Shown here: piece after piece, positions 36,001 through 44,037 of the stretch
How positions within the stretch are numbered: position 1 is the stretch's first letter
How the letters are laid out: each line of letters begins with the position of its first letter
Assembly: GCA_016929905.1 (NCBI GenBank)
Contig: JAFGHX010000412.1
Coordinates: forward strand, 1-64,000
Origin: Kiritimatiellia bacterium
GTDB lineage: Bacteria > Verrucomicrobiota > Kiritimatiellia > JAFGHX01
DNA length: 64,000 bases
Reading direction: 5' to 3'
The notes under the pieces: model-generated
Told to the model about the DNA's origin: nothing
What the model saw: the letters and a program-made list of their open reading frames with translations, nothing else
Database searches by the model: none
Translations under genes and position numbers: made by a program

Positions 36001-38057
36001 TGACGGACGAGAAGGGGCGGGCGCAGACCGAAATTGAGCTGGCCGACTCGATCACGACCTGGCGCGTCACCATGAGCGCCGTCTCCGCGCTCGGCCGGCT
36101 CGGCGCCGGTACGACCCCGATCCGCGTGTTCCAGGACTTCTTCGTCGATATCGATTTCCCCGTCGCGCTCACGCAGAACGACGAGGTCAGCGTGCCGATC
36201 GCGGTCTTCAACTACCTCGACACGGAGCAGACCGTCCGGCTCGAAGCGCAGCCCGAAGACTGGTGTGCGTTCCTCGGCGAGCGGGTGCGCGAGTTGAAGA
36301 TCGGCCCGCGACAGGTCACCAGCGTCTATCTCCCGCTGCGCGCGGTTCAGCCCGGCACGCACACGCTGACGGTCAAGGCGTTCGGCACCGAAATGGCGGA
36401 CGCCGTCGAGCGGCGTGTCGAGGTGCGGCCGGACGGCGAACTGGTCGAGCAGAAGATCAACGGCAGTCTGAGCGAGAATCTGTCGCAGACCCTGACGATT
36501 CCCGGCGAGGCGATCGACGGGGCGAGCGACCTGTTCGTGAAGATCTATCCCGGCTCCTTCAGCCAGGTGGTCGAGGGGCTGGACGGCATCCTGCGCATGC
36601 CGTACGGCTGTTTCGAGCAGACCTCGTCGTCGACCTACCCGAACATTCTGGTGCTTGACTACATGCGGCGCACGAAGCAGATCAAACCGGACATCGAGCT
36701 GAAGGCGCTGAACTTCATCAATATCGGCTACCAGCGGCTGCTCTCGTACGAAGTGCCGGGCGGCGGATTCGAGTGGTTCGGCAAGGCGCCGGCCCACAAT
36801 ATCCTGACGGCCTACGGCCTGATGGAGTTCGGCGACATGGCGAACGTGTATGAGATCGACCGCAAGATCATCGCGCGCACGCGCGAGTGGCTGCTCAAAG
36901 GCCAGGCTGGCGACGGCACGTGGCGGGCGAGCGACGGCGGGATCGCCGAAGGCGCGATCAACGCGTTTCAGGGCGACAACACCCTGCGCACGACCGCCTA
37001 CATCACGTGGGCGCTGGCCGAGACGGGCGAGGACGGGCTCGAGAAAGGGCTCGACGCGGTCGCCAGCGGCGCGGGCAGCGAGAACGATCCCTACACCCTG
37101 GCGCTGTGCGCCAACGCGCTGTGCGCCGGCAAACGGACCGGCGCCGCGCGCGCCACGCTCGACCGGCTCGCGGAGATGGCGGTCGAGGAGAAGGACCTGG
37201 CCCACTGGACCTCGAAAGCGCAGGGCGTGACCTACACGCGCGGCAACTGCCTGGACATCGAGACCACCGCGCTGGCCGCCTGCGCGATGATCCGGGGCAA
37301 CGCGCACCACGCGCTCAGGAAGAAGGCGCTCGGCTGGCTCGTCACGCAGAAGGATTCGGCGGGCACCTGGCACTCCACGCAGGCCACCATCCACGCCATG
37401 CGCGCGCTGCTCGCCGGGACCGGCCCCGGCGGCACGGTGGAAGGTTCGCTGCATGTGACGATCGCCGCCAACGGCAAGCTGGTGCAGGAACTGGCGATCA
37501 CCGAAGAGGACAGCGACGTGTTCAGGCTGATCAGCCTGCGCGAAGCGGTGCGGGAAGGCGAGAACCGGATTGCGCTCGAAACCTCCGGTAAGGGCGACCT
37601 GGCCTATCAGATCGTGGCGCGCCACTACCTGCCCTGGGCGCAGGAACCGGCGGCGGCCGAGAAGGCGCCGCTGGAGATCGATGTCGACTACGACACGACG
37701 ACCGTGCCGAAAGACGAACGGCTCACGTGCAACGTCACCGTACGCTACAATCGCGAGGGGGTCGCGCTGATGACGATCGTCGATCTCGGCGTCCCGCCCG
37801 GATTCGAGGTTGAGACCGCGGGCTTCGAGGCACTCAAACAGCGCGAGGTCATCGAGCGCTACTCGGTGACCGGGCGGCAGGTGATCCTCTACTTCCGCCA
37901 GATCCGCGGCGGCGAACCCGTCACGTTCGCCTATCGGCTGAAAGCGAAATATCCGATCCGCGCCAAGACCCCGGTGTCCCAGGCGTACCAGTATTACGAG
38001 CCTGAGGTCCGCGCGCAGGCGCAGCCGGTCGTGCTGACGGTGGAGAAGGGGATGTGA
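33057..38057 (+). CDS. Bacterial alpha-2-macroglobulin with intact thioester and internal membrane block
   Basis: 1666 residues from ATG at 33057 with GGAGGACAGACTC upstream. A membrane helix near residues 21-40 (TVAVLAVILLLGVAVRSV) anchors it. Macroglobulin-type beta domains follow (ITTDKPLYQPGQTIHIRT and repeated TDRAVYRAGQT-like starts). At about 685-905 there are about six hydrophobic helices in a row, for example FVLYLLFGVPVLLYAVLRLF and VGAVYVPVLLAMGAGFLCAS, unusual inside this family. The complement-like half then contains the thioester motif YGCFEQTSS (Cys1185, Gln1188) in an alpha-toroid domain. The protein ends with a receptor-binding-like domain. In the family the thioester traps attacking proteases. 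No penicillin-binding-protein 1C gene, its usual partner, is adjacent. Confidence 0.92.
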   Translation: MAYARVEPELRWLGCRGFWRTVAVLAVILLLGVAVRSVRVALRRADPVQASLYGQADLTPGLPAAFRVFVNDGRTGAALAGAKVNLALAGPKGRRVELGAARTGPDGIAAAETGLPDDLPAGEYTLEATAVSDAGKTTVSRAISVKRSYRILITTDKPLYQPGQTIHIRTLALATADLRPADGRDVVLEVLDPKGNKVFRKRLASSTFGIASADFVLADQVNEGDYTIAAMMGDTTSERGVAVKRYVLPKFRIDVTADRGFYTPGQTAVLDLEAGYTFGQPVAGADVRVTADEYVERFRTFAQVHGKTDENGRYHFEIPLKEFFVGQDLTKGDALVKLTAKVTDAAHHAQEKTINLTVTAAPLRIEAFPESGELVRNVENVVYVVTVYPDGRPAKTKVTLDGEPAPVATTELGIAKLTVTPREAALALTITAEDERGARATVTRTLQGGRRSDAFLLRTDRAVYRAGQTANVTVISAAPSARIFLDIVKDRRTWLMQTIQVENGTGELALDLPPDLVGTVELHAYRLLPDGNIVRDAKVIQVNRPEDLQLSATLEKATYRPGEKALLKLIVQARNGDPVQAALSLAGVDEAVFALSDLQPGLEQVYFALQDEILKPRYEIHAQVPLTPAQTLLTPEEPAPETQEASAVLFSAAQGSDGPARTEGERYSQKQAAVRQAQKQRVNELKRGALFSPFVLYLLFGVPVLLYAVLRLFVRRAVADAEPAELRALKRGMGSLLRRWVGAVYVPVLLAMGAGFLCASAVGGWEWLVLVLPGIGMAVMLGLLIAAARRVRRCQAAGATPLLRKMVGCVPVAYMLGVAAVVGLVVAEASGVTNDERGMLHRLLAVVVVAALMPGALSVAGRCAVRRVSVARWFVQFLGVPLLAALPVLALAVPAVLTPRLMRARGAMGGDIVEMEKGMLRQQDGAFDAMVFAAAMPAPGMAPAPDAVLAESASAGEAPALKAPTRIRRYFPETLFWLPQLMTDEKGRAQTEIELADSITTWRVTMSAVSALGRLGAGTTPIRVFQDFFVDIDFPVALTQNDEVSVPIAVFNYLDTEQTVRLEAQPEDWCAFLGERVRELKIGPRQVTSVYLPLRAVQPGTHTLTVKAFGTEMADAVERRVEVRPDGELVEQKINGSLSENLSQTLTIPGEAIDGASDLFVKIYPGSFSQVVEGLDGILRMPYGCFEQTSSSTYPNILVLDYMRRTKQIKPDIELKALNFINIGYQRLLSYEVPGGGFEWFGKAPAHNILTAYGLMEFGDMANVYEIDRKIIARTREWLLKGQAGDGTWRASDGGIAEGAINAFQGDNTLRTTAYITWALAETGEDGLEKGLDAVASGAGSENDPYTLALCANALCAGKRTGAARATLDRLAEMAVEEKDLAHWTSKAQGVTYTRGNCLDIETTALAACAMIRGNAHHALRKKALGWLVTQKDSAGTWHSTQATIHAMRALLAGTGPGGTVEGSLHVTIAANGKLVQELAITEEDSDVFRLISLREAVREGENRIALETSGKGDLAYQIVARHYLPWAQEPAAAEKAPLEIDVDYDTTTVPKDERLTCNVTVRYNREGVALMTIVDLGVPPGFEVETAGFEALKQREVIERYSVTGRQVILYFRQIRGGEPVTFAYRLKAKYPIRAKTPVSQAYQYYEPEVRAQAQPVVLTVEKGM

Positions 38058-38389
38058 GGCTTGAAACTCGAAACTTGAAACTTGAAATTGGAAATACGAG
38101 TCCGTGCAGCGCGTTTGTCGTGAGCCGCGTAAGGGGCGTTTTGCCGTGCACCAAGCCACACAAGACAGCCCTTTCGGCCAGAGACCGATCAGCCTATGGC
38201 TGAACGGGCTTGACGACGAACGAGTTTCTCCGCCTTGATTCCGGCTGCTTCATCTTGAAAAACCGGTCGATATGTGCATAACATAAGCGCACAGCTCGTC
38301 GCTGTCTAACCTATCGCCCGATGAGTCAAAATCGCAACCCGCCCAGCATCTTCCCCTTCTTGACTCTCCTCAACACAAGGACATGGACT
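38058..38389. other. Intergenic region between A2M and heparinase-like genes
   Basis: It contains the heptamer array at 38063-38097 immediately after the A2M stop. The rest shows no gene, clear promoter or terminator. Confidence 0.5.
38063..38097. repeat. Heptamer tandem repeat (GAAACTS family), 5 units
   Basis: Units GAAACTC, GAAACTT, GAAACTT, GAAATTG, GAAATAC start 5 nt after the alpha-2-macroglobulin stop codon. Confidence 0.75.
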
Positions 38390-40570
38390 ATGCGTGTACG
38401 ATCCGTGCGCCGCCACGCGGTCGCGATGCTGACGAGCGCCTTGCTCTCCTCTCTCGCACCGGCCCAGACCGACGAATCCGTCGTAGCCCTGATCCGGCCC
38501 GATCATCCGCGCCTGTTCTTCAACCGCGAGACCTGGCCCGAGGTGAAGGCTCGCGCCGAGGGGCGCGAGAAGGAGTGGTTCCAATCCGTGAAGACGCGGA
38601 TCGACCGCCGCGCGGCGGAGCATCTGGCGGATCCGGACCTGACCGTACGCGACAGGGGCGTCGCCGCGGCGCAGGCGGCGTTCGTCTATCGGGTGACCGG
38701 CGAGCGGCCATATCTCGACCTGGCGCGCAAGTACCTGGCCAGCAGCGTGCAATACTACGAGCAGTGTTTCGAGCAGCGGAAATCGGTGAACTGGTATTCG
38801 ACCAGCCGTGTGCATGCGATCATGGCGTGGGACTGGCTCTACGACAACCTGGAACCGGACGAGCGGCGCGCGCTGATGGAGCGGCTGGTCGACGTGATCC
38901 ACAACGTCATCACCGTGCGGCCCCATATCCATCGCGAGAATCTCGGCGGGTACGCGAGCGGCTTCTACAGCGTGCGCAACTGCCTCTGGTTCATCGGCGC
39001 CACGGCGGCAGGGACCGGGATCCGGGAAGAACGGGTGAAGGACTGGCTGATCGGGGGCGCGGCGGCGAACATGAAACTGCTGGCGCACCGCCGCGACGCC
39101 TGCGGCGACGACGGCGGCGCAGCCTCGCCAACGCTCGGCTACGCGTTTGCCGCCTATCCGTGGGCGGAGCAGAACTTCCTGTACACGTGGCAGAGCGCCA
39201 CCGGCAGGACTATCGCTCCGCAATGGCCGCACAGCGGCTGGCTGGCGAACTACGTCGAGTGGAACTGGATCCCCGGCGCGGACGGCCAACCGCTGGAATT
39301 CGGCTATGGCGACACACCGCACACCAGCAACAGGTTGCCCATCAGCCAGCTCTATACGCATATGGCCAACGTGCGGCATCTGTTCGGCCGCAGCCACCCG
39401 CGCACGGCCGCGCTCGCGCGTGCGCTGCAGGAACGCCTGCCCGAGCGACACAGGCGGTACGCCGGCACGTGGTTCGTCTACCCGTTTCTGTGGGAGGACC
39501 TGCCCGCCGGCGGCTCGGCGCCGGCCGCCCCGTCGCTGCCCTATGCCCGGCACTTCGAGAACATGGGGCAGGTGTTCATGCGGTCGGGCCGCACCGCGGC
39601 GGACACGTACGGCCTGTTCACCTGCGGCGGCATTCTCAAGCAGCACCGGCACTACGATGCCCTGAACGTCGTCATCTACAAGCACGGCCACCAGGCGCTC
39701 GATACCGGCACGCGCTGGAATCAGGACGACAACGGGCAGCACCTGGCGAACTACTACGCCCAGACCGTGGCCCATAACTGCGTCCTGATCCACATGCCGG
39801 ACGAGCGGGCTGCCGGGTACTGGGGCGGCAAGCCGGCCAAATGCAACTACGGCGGCCAGCGCGACCCGTTGGGCTCCGTCGTGAAGGCGTTCGAAACGAA
39901 CGACCGCTTCACCTACGTCGCCGGCGACGCGACCGCCTGCTATGCCTCGGACAAGTGCGCGCTCGCCACGCGCCAGCTCGTGTTCCTGATGCCGAACCGG
40001 TTCGTCATCTTCGACCGCGTACGCTCGACCCGCCCGGAATACGGGAAGGTCTGGCTGATCCATCCCGGTTCGGAACCGAGCGTGGCGGACGGCACGTTTC
40101 GCGCCGAGCACGGCGACGGCGCGCTGTTCTGCCGCACGTTGCTGCCGCGCGATGCGCGATACAACGTTGTCGGCGGGCCGGGCAACGAGTTCCGGACCGG
40201 CGACGTGAACTGGGCGCTCGCGCTCGACCCCGCGCGGAAGGGCAAGAGCCTGAAGCCGGAGGCGCTGCGCATGATCGGGCAGTGGCGGCTGGAGGTCGCC
40301 CCGCCGGCGGACGCCGTCGACGCGCTGTTTCTGCACGTGATCGAGGTCGGCGATCGATCGCTCGAAGCGATGGTCGGCACCGAACGGGTGGAACGGCCCG
40401 GCACGGCCGGCGTCCGGTTCGATACCGACGGCGAGACCTGTGAGGTGACGTTCGCCACGCAGGGCGAACTGGCCGGGCACATCCGGATAACCGGCACGCG
40501 CGGTCTCGATCGCGATCTCACGCGGGAGGTCCAGAAGCAGTCGTCGATGGGGATGGCTGTCGGCAAGTGA
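38390..40570 (+). CDS. Secreted heparinase II/III-like protein
   Basis: 726 residues from ATG at 38390 with AAGG about 10 nt upstream. A signal peptide covers about residues 1-23 (AVAMLTSALLSSLAPAQT). Then come an alpha/alpha-toroid region (HPRLFFNRETWPEVKARAE, SVNWYSTSRVHAIMAWDWLYDNL) and a beta-sandwich C-terminal part that starts near HYDALNVVIYKHGHQALDTG. The latter is the characteristic heparinase II/III linker with His and Tyr near the active site. Family enzymes cleave uronic-acid-containing glycosaminoglycans or alginate by elimination. Export and the nearby sulfatase, oxidoreductases and lyases support a role in degrading acidic polysaccharide. The exact substrate cannot be assigned. 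Confidence 0.82.
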   Translation: MRVRSVRRHAVAMLTSALLSSLAPAQTDESVVALIRPDHPRLFFNRETWPEVKARAEGREKEWFQSVKTRIDRRAAEHLADPDLTVRDRGVAAAQAAFVYRVTGERPYLDLARKYLASSVQYYEQCFEQRKSVNWYSTSRVHAIMAWDWLYDNLEPDERRALMERLVDVIHNVITVRPHIHRENLGGYASGFYSVRNCLWFIGATAAGTGIREERVKDWLIGGAAANMKLLAHRRDACGDDGGAASPTLGYAFAAYPWAEQNFLYTWQSATGRTIAPQWPHSGWLANYVEWNWIPGADGQPLEFGYGDTPHTSNRLPISQLYTHMANVRHLFGRSHPRTAALARALQERLPERHRRYAGTWFVYPFLWEDLPAGGSAPAAPSLPYARHFENMGQVFMRSGRTAADTYGLFTCGGILKQHRHYDALNVVIYKHGHQALDTGTRWNQDDNGQHLANYYAQTVAHNCVLIHMPDERAAGYWGGKPAKCNYGGQRDPLGSVVKAFETNDRFTYVAGDATACYASDKCALATRQLVFLMPNRFVIFDRVRSTRPEYGKVWLIHPGSEPSVADGTFRAEHGDGALFCRTLLPRDARYNVVGGPGNEFRTGDVNWALALDPARKGKSLKPEALRMIGQWRLEVAPPADAVDALFLHVIEVGDRSLEAMVGTERVERPGTAGVRFDTDGETCEVTFATQGELAGHIRITGTRGLDRDLTREVQKQSSMGMAVGK

Positions 40571-40587
40571 CAGCGCCGTCGGCGCCT

Positions 40588-40615
40588 GAAATTGGCGATT
40601 CGACATTCAAAATTG
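40588..40615. repeat. Degenerate heptamer repeat, 4 units
   Basis: Units GAAATTG, GCGATTC, GACATTC and AAAATTG, again preceded by CGGCGCCT as at 2865-2872. This is a decayed member of the GAAACTS family. Confidence 0.55.
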
Positions 40616-40655
40616 GAGGACCGGCTTCCACGCCGGCCGCTTCAGTGTGTGTGAG

Positions 40656-40705
40656 GTAGGGCGGCCGTCTCGGCCGCCCAGGGCCAGGCGGGACGCCCGG
40701 CCTAC
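40656..40705. repeat. Paired GC hairpins flanked by GTAGG/CCTAC
   Basis: Hairpin one is GGGCGGCCG-TCT-CGGCCGCCC (40659-40679). Hairpin two is GGCCAGGCG-GGA-CGCCCGGCC (40682-40702, one mismatch). GTAGG and CCTAC bracket the pair. A single related hairpin is found inside the gene at 57909-58991. Confidence 0.6.
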
Positions 40706-40851
40706 TTGGGCCGTGGAGCAAGTCCATCTTGACCGGTTCACGCCGGGCAGTACCACGAACTCCACCTTTGACAGAACTCCACCTTTGAGTTGCCTCCTTC
40801 TGCCCCGCCCGCTACGATACCCGGATTCGCGTTCAAAGGAGGATGCACGGG

Positions 40852-41871
40852 ATGAAGGCAAAGAAGGTGAAGGTCGGGATCATCGGGCTGGGCTGGCCGG
40901 GCCGCGAACATCTCAAGGGGTATGTGGCCGCGAAGGAGGCGGAACTCGTCGCGGTCTGCGACAAGAACGAGAAGCTGCTCGCGGAGCAGGCCGACACCTA
41001 CAAGATTCCCGAACGCTACACCGATCACAAGGAGATGCTCGCGCGGGCCGACATCGAGGCGGTGAGCGTCTGCCTGCCCAACTTCCTGCACAAGCCGATC
41101 TCGGCGGACGTGCTGAACGCCGGCAAGCACGCGTTCTGCGAGAAGCCGCCGACGCTGAACGCGCGCGAGGCCGCCGAGCTGGCGGCGCTCTCGCGCAAGA
41201 AGCGCAAGCTGCTGCTCTACGCGTTCGTGCAGCGCTTCTCGCCCGAAGCGCAGTATGTGCGCCGGCTCGTGGACCGCGGCGAGTTGGGCGAGGTCTACTT
41301 CGGCAAGGCGGGCTATATCCGGACCCGCGGCATCCCGATCGGGGCGGGCGGCTGGTTTGTCGACAAGAAGCGGGCCGGCGGCGGCGCACTCATCGATATC
41401 GGCGTGCATCCGCTCGACTGCGTCTGGTGGCTGATGGGCAGCCCGAAACCCGTCTCCGTGCTCGGCCGCGCCTACCAGAAGTTCCGGCACGCCGTGCGCA
41501 AGGACATCACGTTCGACGTCGACGACTCGGCCTTCGCCATGATCCGGTTCGAAAACGACGCCACGCTCATGCTCGAGTGCAGTTGGGCGCTGTTCCGCGA
41601 ATCGCGCGGCATCCGCGAGATCGCCGGCACCAAGGGCGGCGTGAACCTCAGCCCGCTCTCCGTCCTCTCCGAGCGCGACGGCGTGATGCTCACCACCACG
41701 CCGCAATTGAAGAAAGCGAATGCGTTCGAGGGCGAGGTCCGCCACTTCTGCCGCTGCGTGCTTGGGCAGGAAAAGCCGATCCCGACCGCCGAACAGGGCG
41801 TGACGCTCATGAAGATGCTGGATGCCGTCTACCAGTCCTCGCAGACCGGGAAGGAAGTGCGGATTCGGTGA
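40852..41871 (+). CDS. Gfo/Idh/MocA family NAD(P)-dependent oxidoreductase, copy 1
   Basis: 339 residues from ATG at 40852; AAAGGAGG lies 9 nt upstream, whereas the in-frame ATG at 40843 touches that site and is less likely. The Rossmann fold starts at once (KVGIIGLGWPGREHLKGY). The family motif EKPP (here CEKPPTLNAREAAEL) and the catalytic-region stretch AGGGALIDIGVHPLDCVWWL with the conserved D-x3-H pattern are present. The C-terminal alpha/beta domain follows. Such enzymes oxidise or reduce sugar derivatives in the cytoplasm. The sulfatase gene 71 nt downstream is likely in the same operon, which suggests catabolism of sulfated sugars. Confidence 0.92.
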   Translation: MKAKKVKVGIIGLGWPGREHLKGYVAAKEAELVAVCDKNEKLLAEQADTYKIPERYTDHKEMLARADIEAVSVCLPNFLHKPISADVLNAGKHAFCEKPPTLNAREAAELAALSRKKRKLLLYAFVQRFSPEAQYVRRLVDRGELGEVYFGKAGYIRTRGIPIGAGGWFVDKKRAGGGALIDIGVHPLDCVWWLMGSPKPVSVLGRAYQKFRHAVRKDITFDVDDSAFAMIRFENDATLMLECSWALFRESRGIREIAGTKGGVNLSPLSVLSERDGVMLTTTPQLKKANAFEGEVRHFCRCVLGQEKPIPTAEQGVTLMKMLDAVYQSSQTGKEVRIR

Positions 41872-41942
41872 ACGGAAGCCATTAATCGTAATTCGCCGGC
41901 TCGGCGGCCGGCGGGGCAGGTTGGCCCGGAGGAACAGACAAG

Positions 41943-43310
41943 GTGACCACACAGAAAGAGAAGAGCGCGCGTGTGAACATCGTGCTCATCGTCGCCGACG
42001 ATCACGGCCGGGAGACGCTGGGCTGTTACGGGAATCCCGTCATTCGCACGCCGAACCTGGACGGGTTGGCCGGGGACGGCGTACGGTTCGTGAACAGCTG
42101 TTGCACGACGGCATCCTGCGCCGCGAGCCGCTCGGTGATTCTGACCGGGCTGCAGAACCACGCGAACGGCGCCTACGGCCACACGCACGGCCGCCACCAC
42201 TTCGCCTGCTTCGACGATGTCGTCTCGCTGCCCGTACGGCTCAGACGCGGCGGGTACCGCACCGGGCGCGTCGGCAAGAAACACTACGCGCCCGAGCAGG
42301 TGTTCGCCTTCGACTGGGGCGTGCCCGACGGCAAGTTCGGCCGTGACGACGTGCGGATGGCCGAGGCCTGCCGCGAATTCGTGCGCGGCGCGGAACCGTT
42401 CTTCCTGTACTGGTGCTCGCACAACCCGCACCGCGCCGGCACGCGGGAGGACCACCCGCTGCGCCCGAACAGCTTCGGGAACCCGGCGGAACCGTTCGCG
42501 GGCGACACGGAGCAGCCGTACGCGGAGGACGCGGTGCTCGTGCCGCCGTTCCTGAGCGATACGCCGGAAGTCCGCGCCGAGCTGGCGCAGTACTACCAGT
42601 CGATCTCCCGGCTGGACCGCGGGATCGGCCGTCTGGTTCAGGTGCTGAAGGACGAGGGCAAGTACGAGCGAACGGTCCTGATCTACATCTCCGACAACGG
42701 CGCCGCGTTTCCGGAAGCGAAGACGACGCTCTACGAGCCCGGCATGTGCCTGCCGTGCATCGTGCGCAGCCCGCTGCACGCCAAGCGCGGGATCGCCTGC
42801 GACGGGCTGATCACCTGGGCCGACATCACGCCGACCGTCCTCGATTTCGCCGGGCTGGGCGACGAGCCCGGCGCGTTCCACGGCCGCTCGTTCAAGGGGA
42901 TCGTCGACCAGGAAAGCCCGCCCGACTGGCGCGAGGAGATCTACGCGGCGCATTCGTTCCACGAGATCACGAACTACTACCCCATGCGCGTGCTGCGCAC
43001 GAAGCAGTACAAGTTCATCTACAACATCGCCTGGAAGCTCGACTACTCGTTCGCCAGCGACCTGTGGGCGTCCGCCTCGTGGCAGGGCGCGCTGCGCGAC
43101 GGGCTCGATCAGTTCGGCGCGCGGTCCGTCGAGGCCTACGTCCATCGGCCCCGCTTCGAGCTGTACGACCTGAAGGCCGATCCCAACGAGACCGTCAACC
43201 TCGCCGACCGCCCGGAGCACAAGGCACGTGTCGAGTCGTTCATCGCGAAGCTGAAGACCTTCCAGAAAGACACCCGGGATCCCTGGCTGCATAAGTGGAC
43301 GTACGAGTAG
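41943..43310 (+). CDS. Sulfatase, formylglycine-dependent Cys type
   Basis: 455 residues from GTG at 41943, with CCGGAGG about 10 nt upstream. The metal site begins with LIVADDHGRETLGCYGN (Asp19, Asp20). The activating signature is TTASCAASRSVILTG: Cys59-x-Ala61-x-Arg63 is the cysteine-type motif that a formylglycine-generating enzyme or anSME converts. ISDNGAAFPEAKTTLYEPG supplies the second metal-ligand region, and HNPHR and the late GRSF are also typical. No signal peptide is visible, so the enzyme is probably cytoplasmic or exported in an unusual way. It would hydrolyse a sulfate ester on a carbohydrate. The upstream oxidoreductase is probably co-transcribed. No maturase gene lies in the window. 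Confidence 0.93.
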   Translation: MTTQKEKSARVNIVLIVADDHGRETLGCYGNPVIRTPNLDGLAGDGVRFVNSCCTTASCAASRSVILTGLQNHANGAYGHTHGRHHFACFDDVVSLPVRLRRGGYRTGRVGKKHYAPEQVFAFDWGVPDGKFGRDDVRMAEACREFVRGAEPFFLYWCSHNPHRAGTREDHPLRPNSFGNPAEPFAGDTEQPYAEDAVLVPPFLSDTPEVRAELAQYYQSISRLDRGIGRLVQVLKDEGKYERTVLIYISDNGAAFPEAKTTLYEPGMCLPCIVRSPLHAKRGIACDGLITWADITPTVLDFAGLGDEPGAFHGRSFKGIVDQESPPDWREEIYAAHSFHEITNYYPMRVLRTKQYKFIYNIAWKLDYSFASDLWASASWQGALRDGLDQFGARSVEAYVHRPRFELYDLKADPNETVNLADRPEHKARVESFIAKLKTFQKDTRDPWLHKWTYE

Positions 43311-43361
43311 CTGCGGAACCGACGATTCCCGCCGTTGATCTCGGATGCCGGAGATGATAAG

Positions 43362-43559
43362 ATGCGAAAAATGAAACTTGACCGGTCCAAATTCTCGATT
43401 GTCGACTTGCACGACGTGGCGGATGATGCCCGCTACTGGGAGTCTCGGCCGGCGCAAGAGCGTCTGAGCGCGATACAGGTCAACCGCAGGATCGCCTATG
43501 GCAGAGCAAGTACTTCCAGACGACTTCAGAGAGTTCTTGAAGTTGCTGAACGAGCTTGA
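43362..43559 (+). CDS. Small protein paired with a nucleotidyltransferase
   Basis: 65 residues from ATG at 43362, with GGAG 8 nt upstream. The body DARYWESRPAQERLSAIQVN and the tail RLQRVLEVAE follow a pattern common in short proteins encoded just before nucleotidyltransferase-like genes. It overlaps the next gene by 62 nt in another frame, so the two must be translated together. A toxin-antitoxin-like module is possible, but neither activity nor direction can be read from sequence. Confidence 0.7.
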   Translation: MRKMKLDRSKFSIVDLHDVADDARYWESRPAQERLSAIQVNRRIAYGRASTSRRLQRVLEVAERA

Positions 43560-43971
43560 GGTCGAGTACCTTCTGATTGGCGGGTACGCTGTGGGATATT
43601 ACGGCTACCCCCGCGCGACGGCCGACATGGATGTATGGGTCGCCATCTCAACGGGCAACGCCGCCAAGCTCGTGGACGCCTTCCGCCGTTTCGGTGTGGA
43701 CGACCCAAAGCTCACTGCCGAGCTTTTTCAACAGCGCGGCAAGATCATCCGCATGGGCGTGCCTCCGATGCGGCTCGAAGTCCTTACGGACATCGACGGC
43801 GTCACCTTCGACGAATGCTACAGAAGCCGAGAAGTGGCCATGATCGACGGGGAAGCTGTGAACATCATCGCATTGCCCCATCTCCGCAAGAACAAACGCG
43901 CGGCAGGCAGGCACAAGGACCTCGACGATCTTGAACACCTGCCGGTCGCGGAGAACGGCGAACAGCGCTGA
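43498..43971 (+). CDS. Nucleotidyltransferase-fold protein
   Basis: 157 residues from ATG at 43498. The N-terminal part shows the nucleotidyltransferase core: helix DDFREFLKLLNELEVEYLL, then GGYAVGYYGYPRATADMDVWV, where the G-G-x(n)-D-x-D pattern would bind metal and nucleotide. The second acidic cluster is LEVLTDIDGVTFDE. The C-terminus (LRKNKRAAGRHKDLDDLEHL) matches the tail common to AbiEii/DUF6036-type proteins. Members transfer a nucleotide to a protein or RNA, and many work as toxins with a small upstream partner. Here the partner is the overlapping 65-residue gene. The enzyme may be intact. Confidence 0.8.
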   Translation: MAEQVLPDDFREFLKLLNELEVEYLLIGGYAVGYYGYPRATADMDVWVAISTGNAAKLVDAFRRFGVDDPKLTAELFQQRGKIIRMGVPPMRLEVLTDIDGVTFDECYRSREVAMIDGEAVNIIALPHLRKNKRAAGRHKDLDDLEHLPVAENGEQR

Positions 43972-44037
43972 GCGTGTGTGGTTCGGTACAGACATCGCCA
44001 GCTTCCAGGAAACTTGTGGAACTGCCGCGTTTCCCCC

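Noticed and set aside
35007..38159. A 1050-codon open frame antisense to the alpha-2-macroglobulin gene
   Set aside because: The opposite strand encodes an unmistakable A2M. The antisense frame is Arg/His/Gly-rich, has no domain signal and is a product of high GC at third positions.
40843..40851. ATG at 40843 as start of the oxidoreductase gene
   Set aside because: It directly touches the ribosome site AAAGGAGG. The ATG at 40852 has proper spacing.
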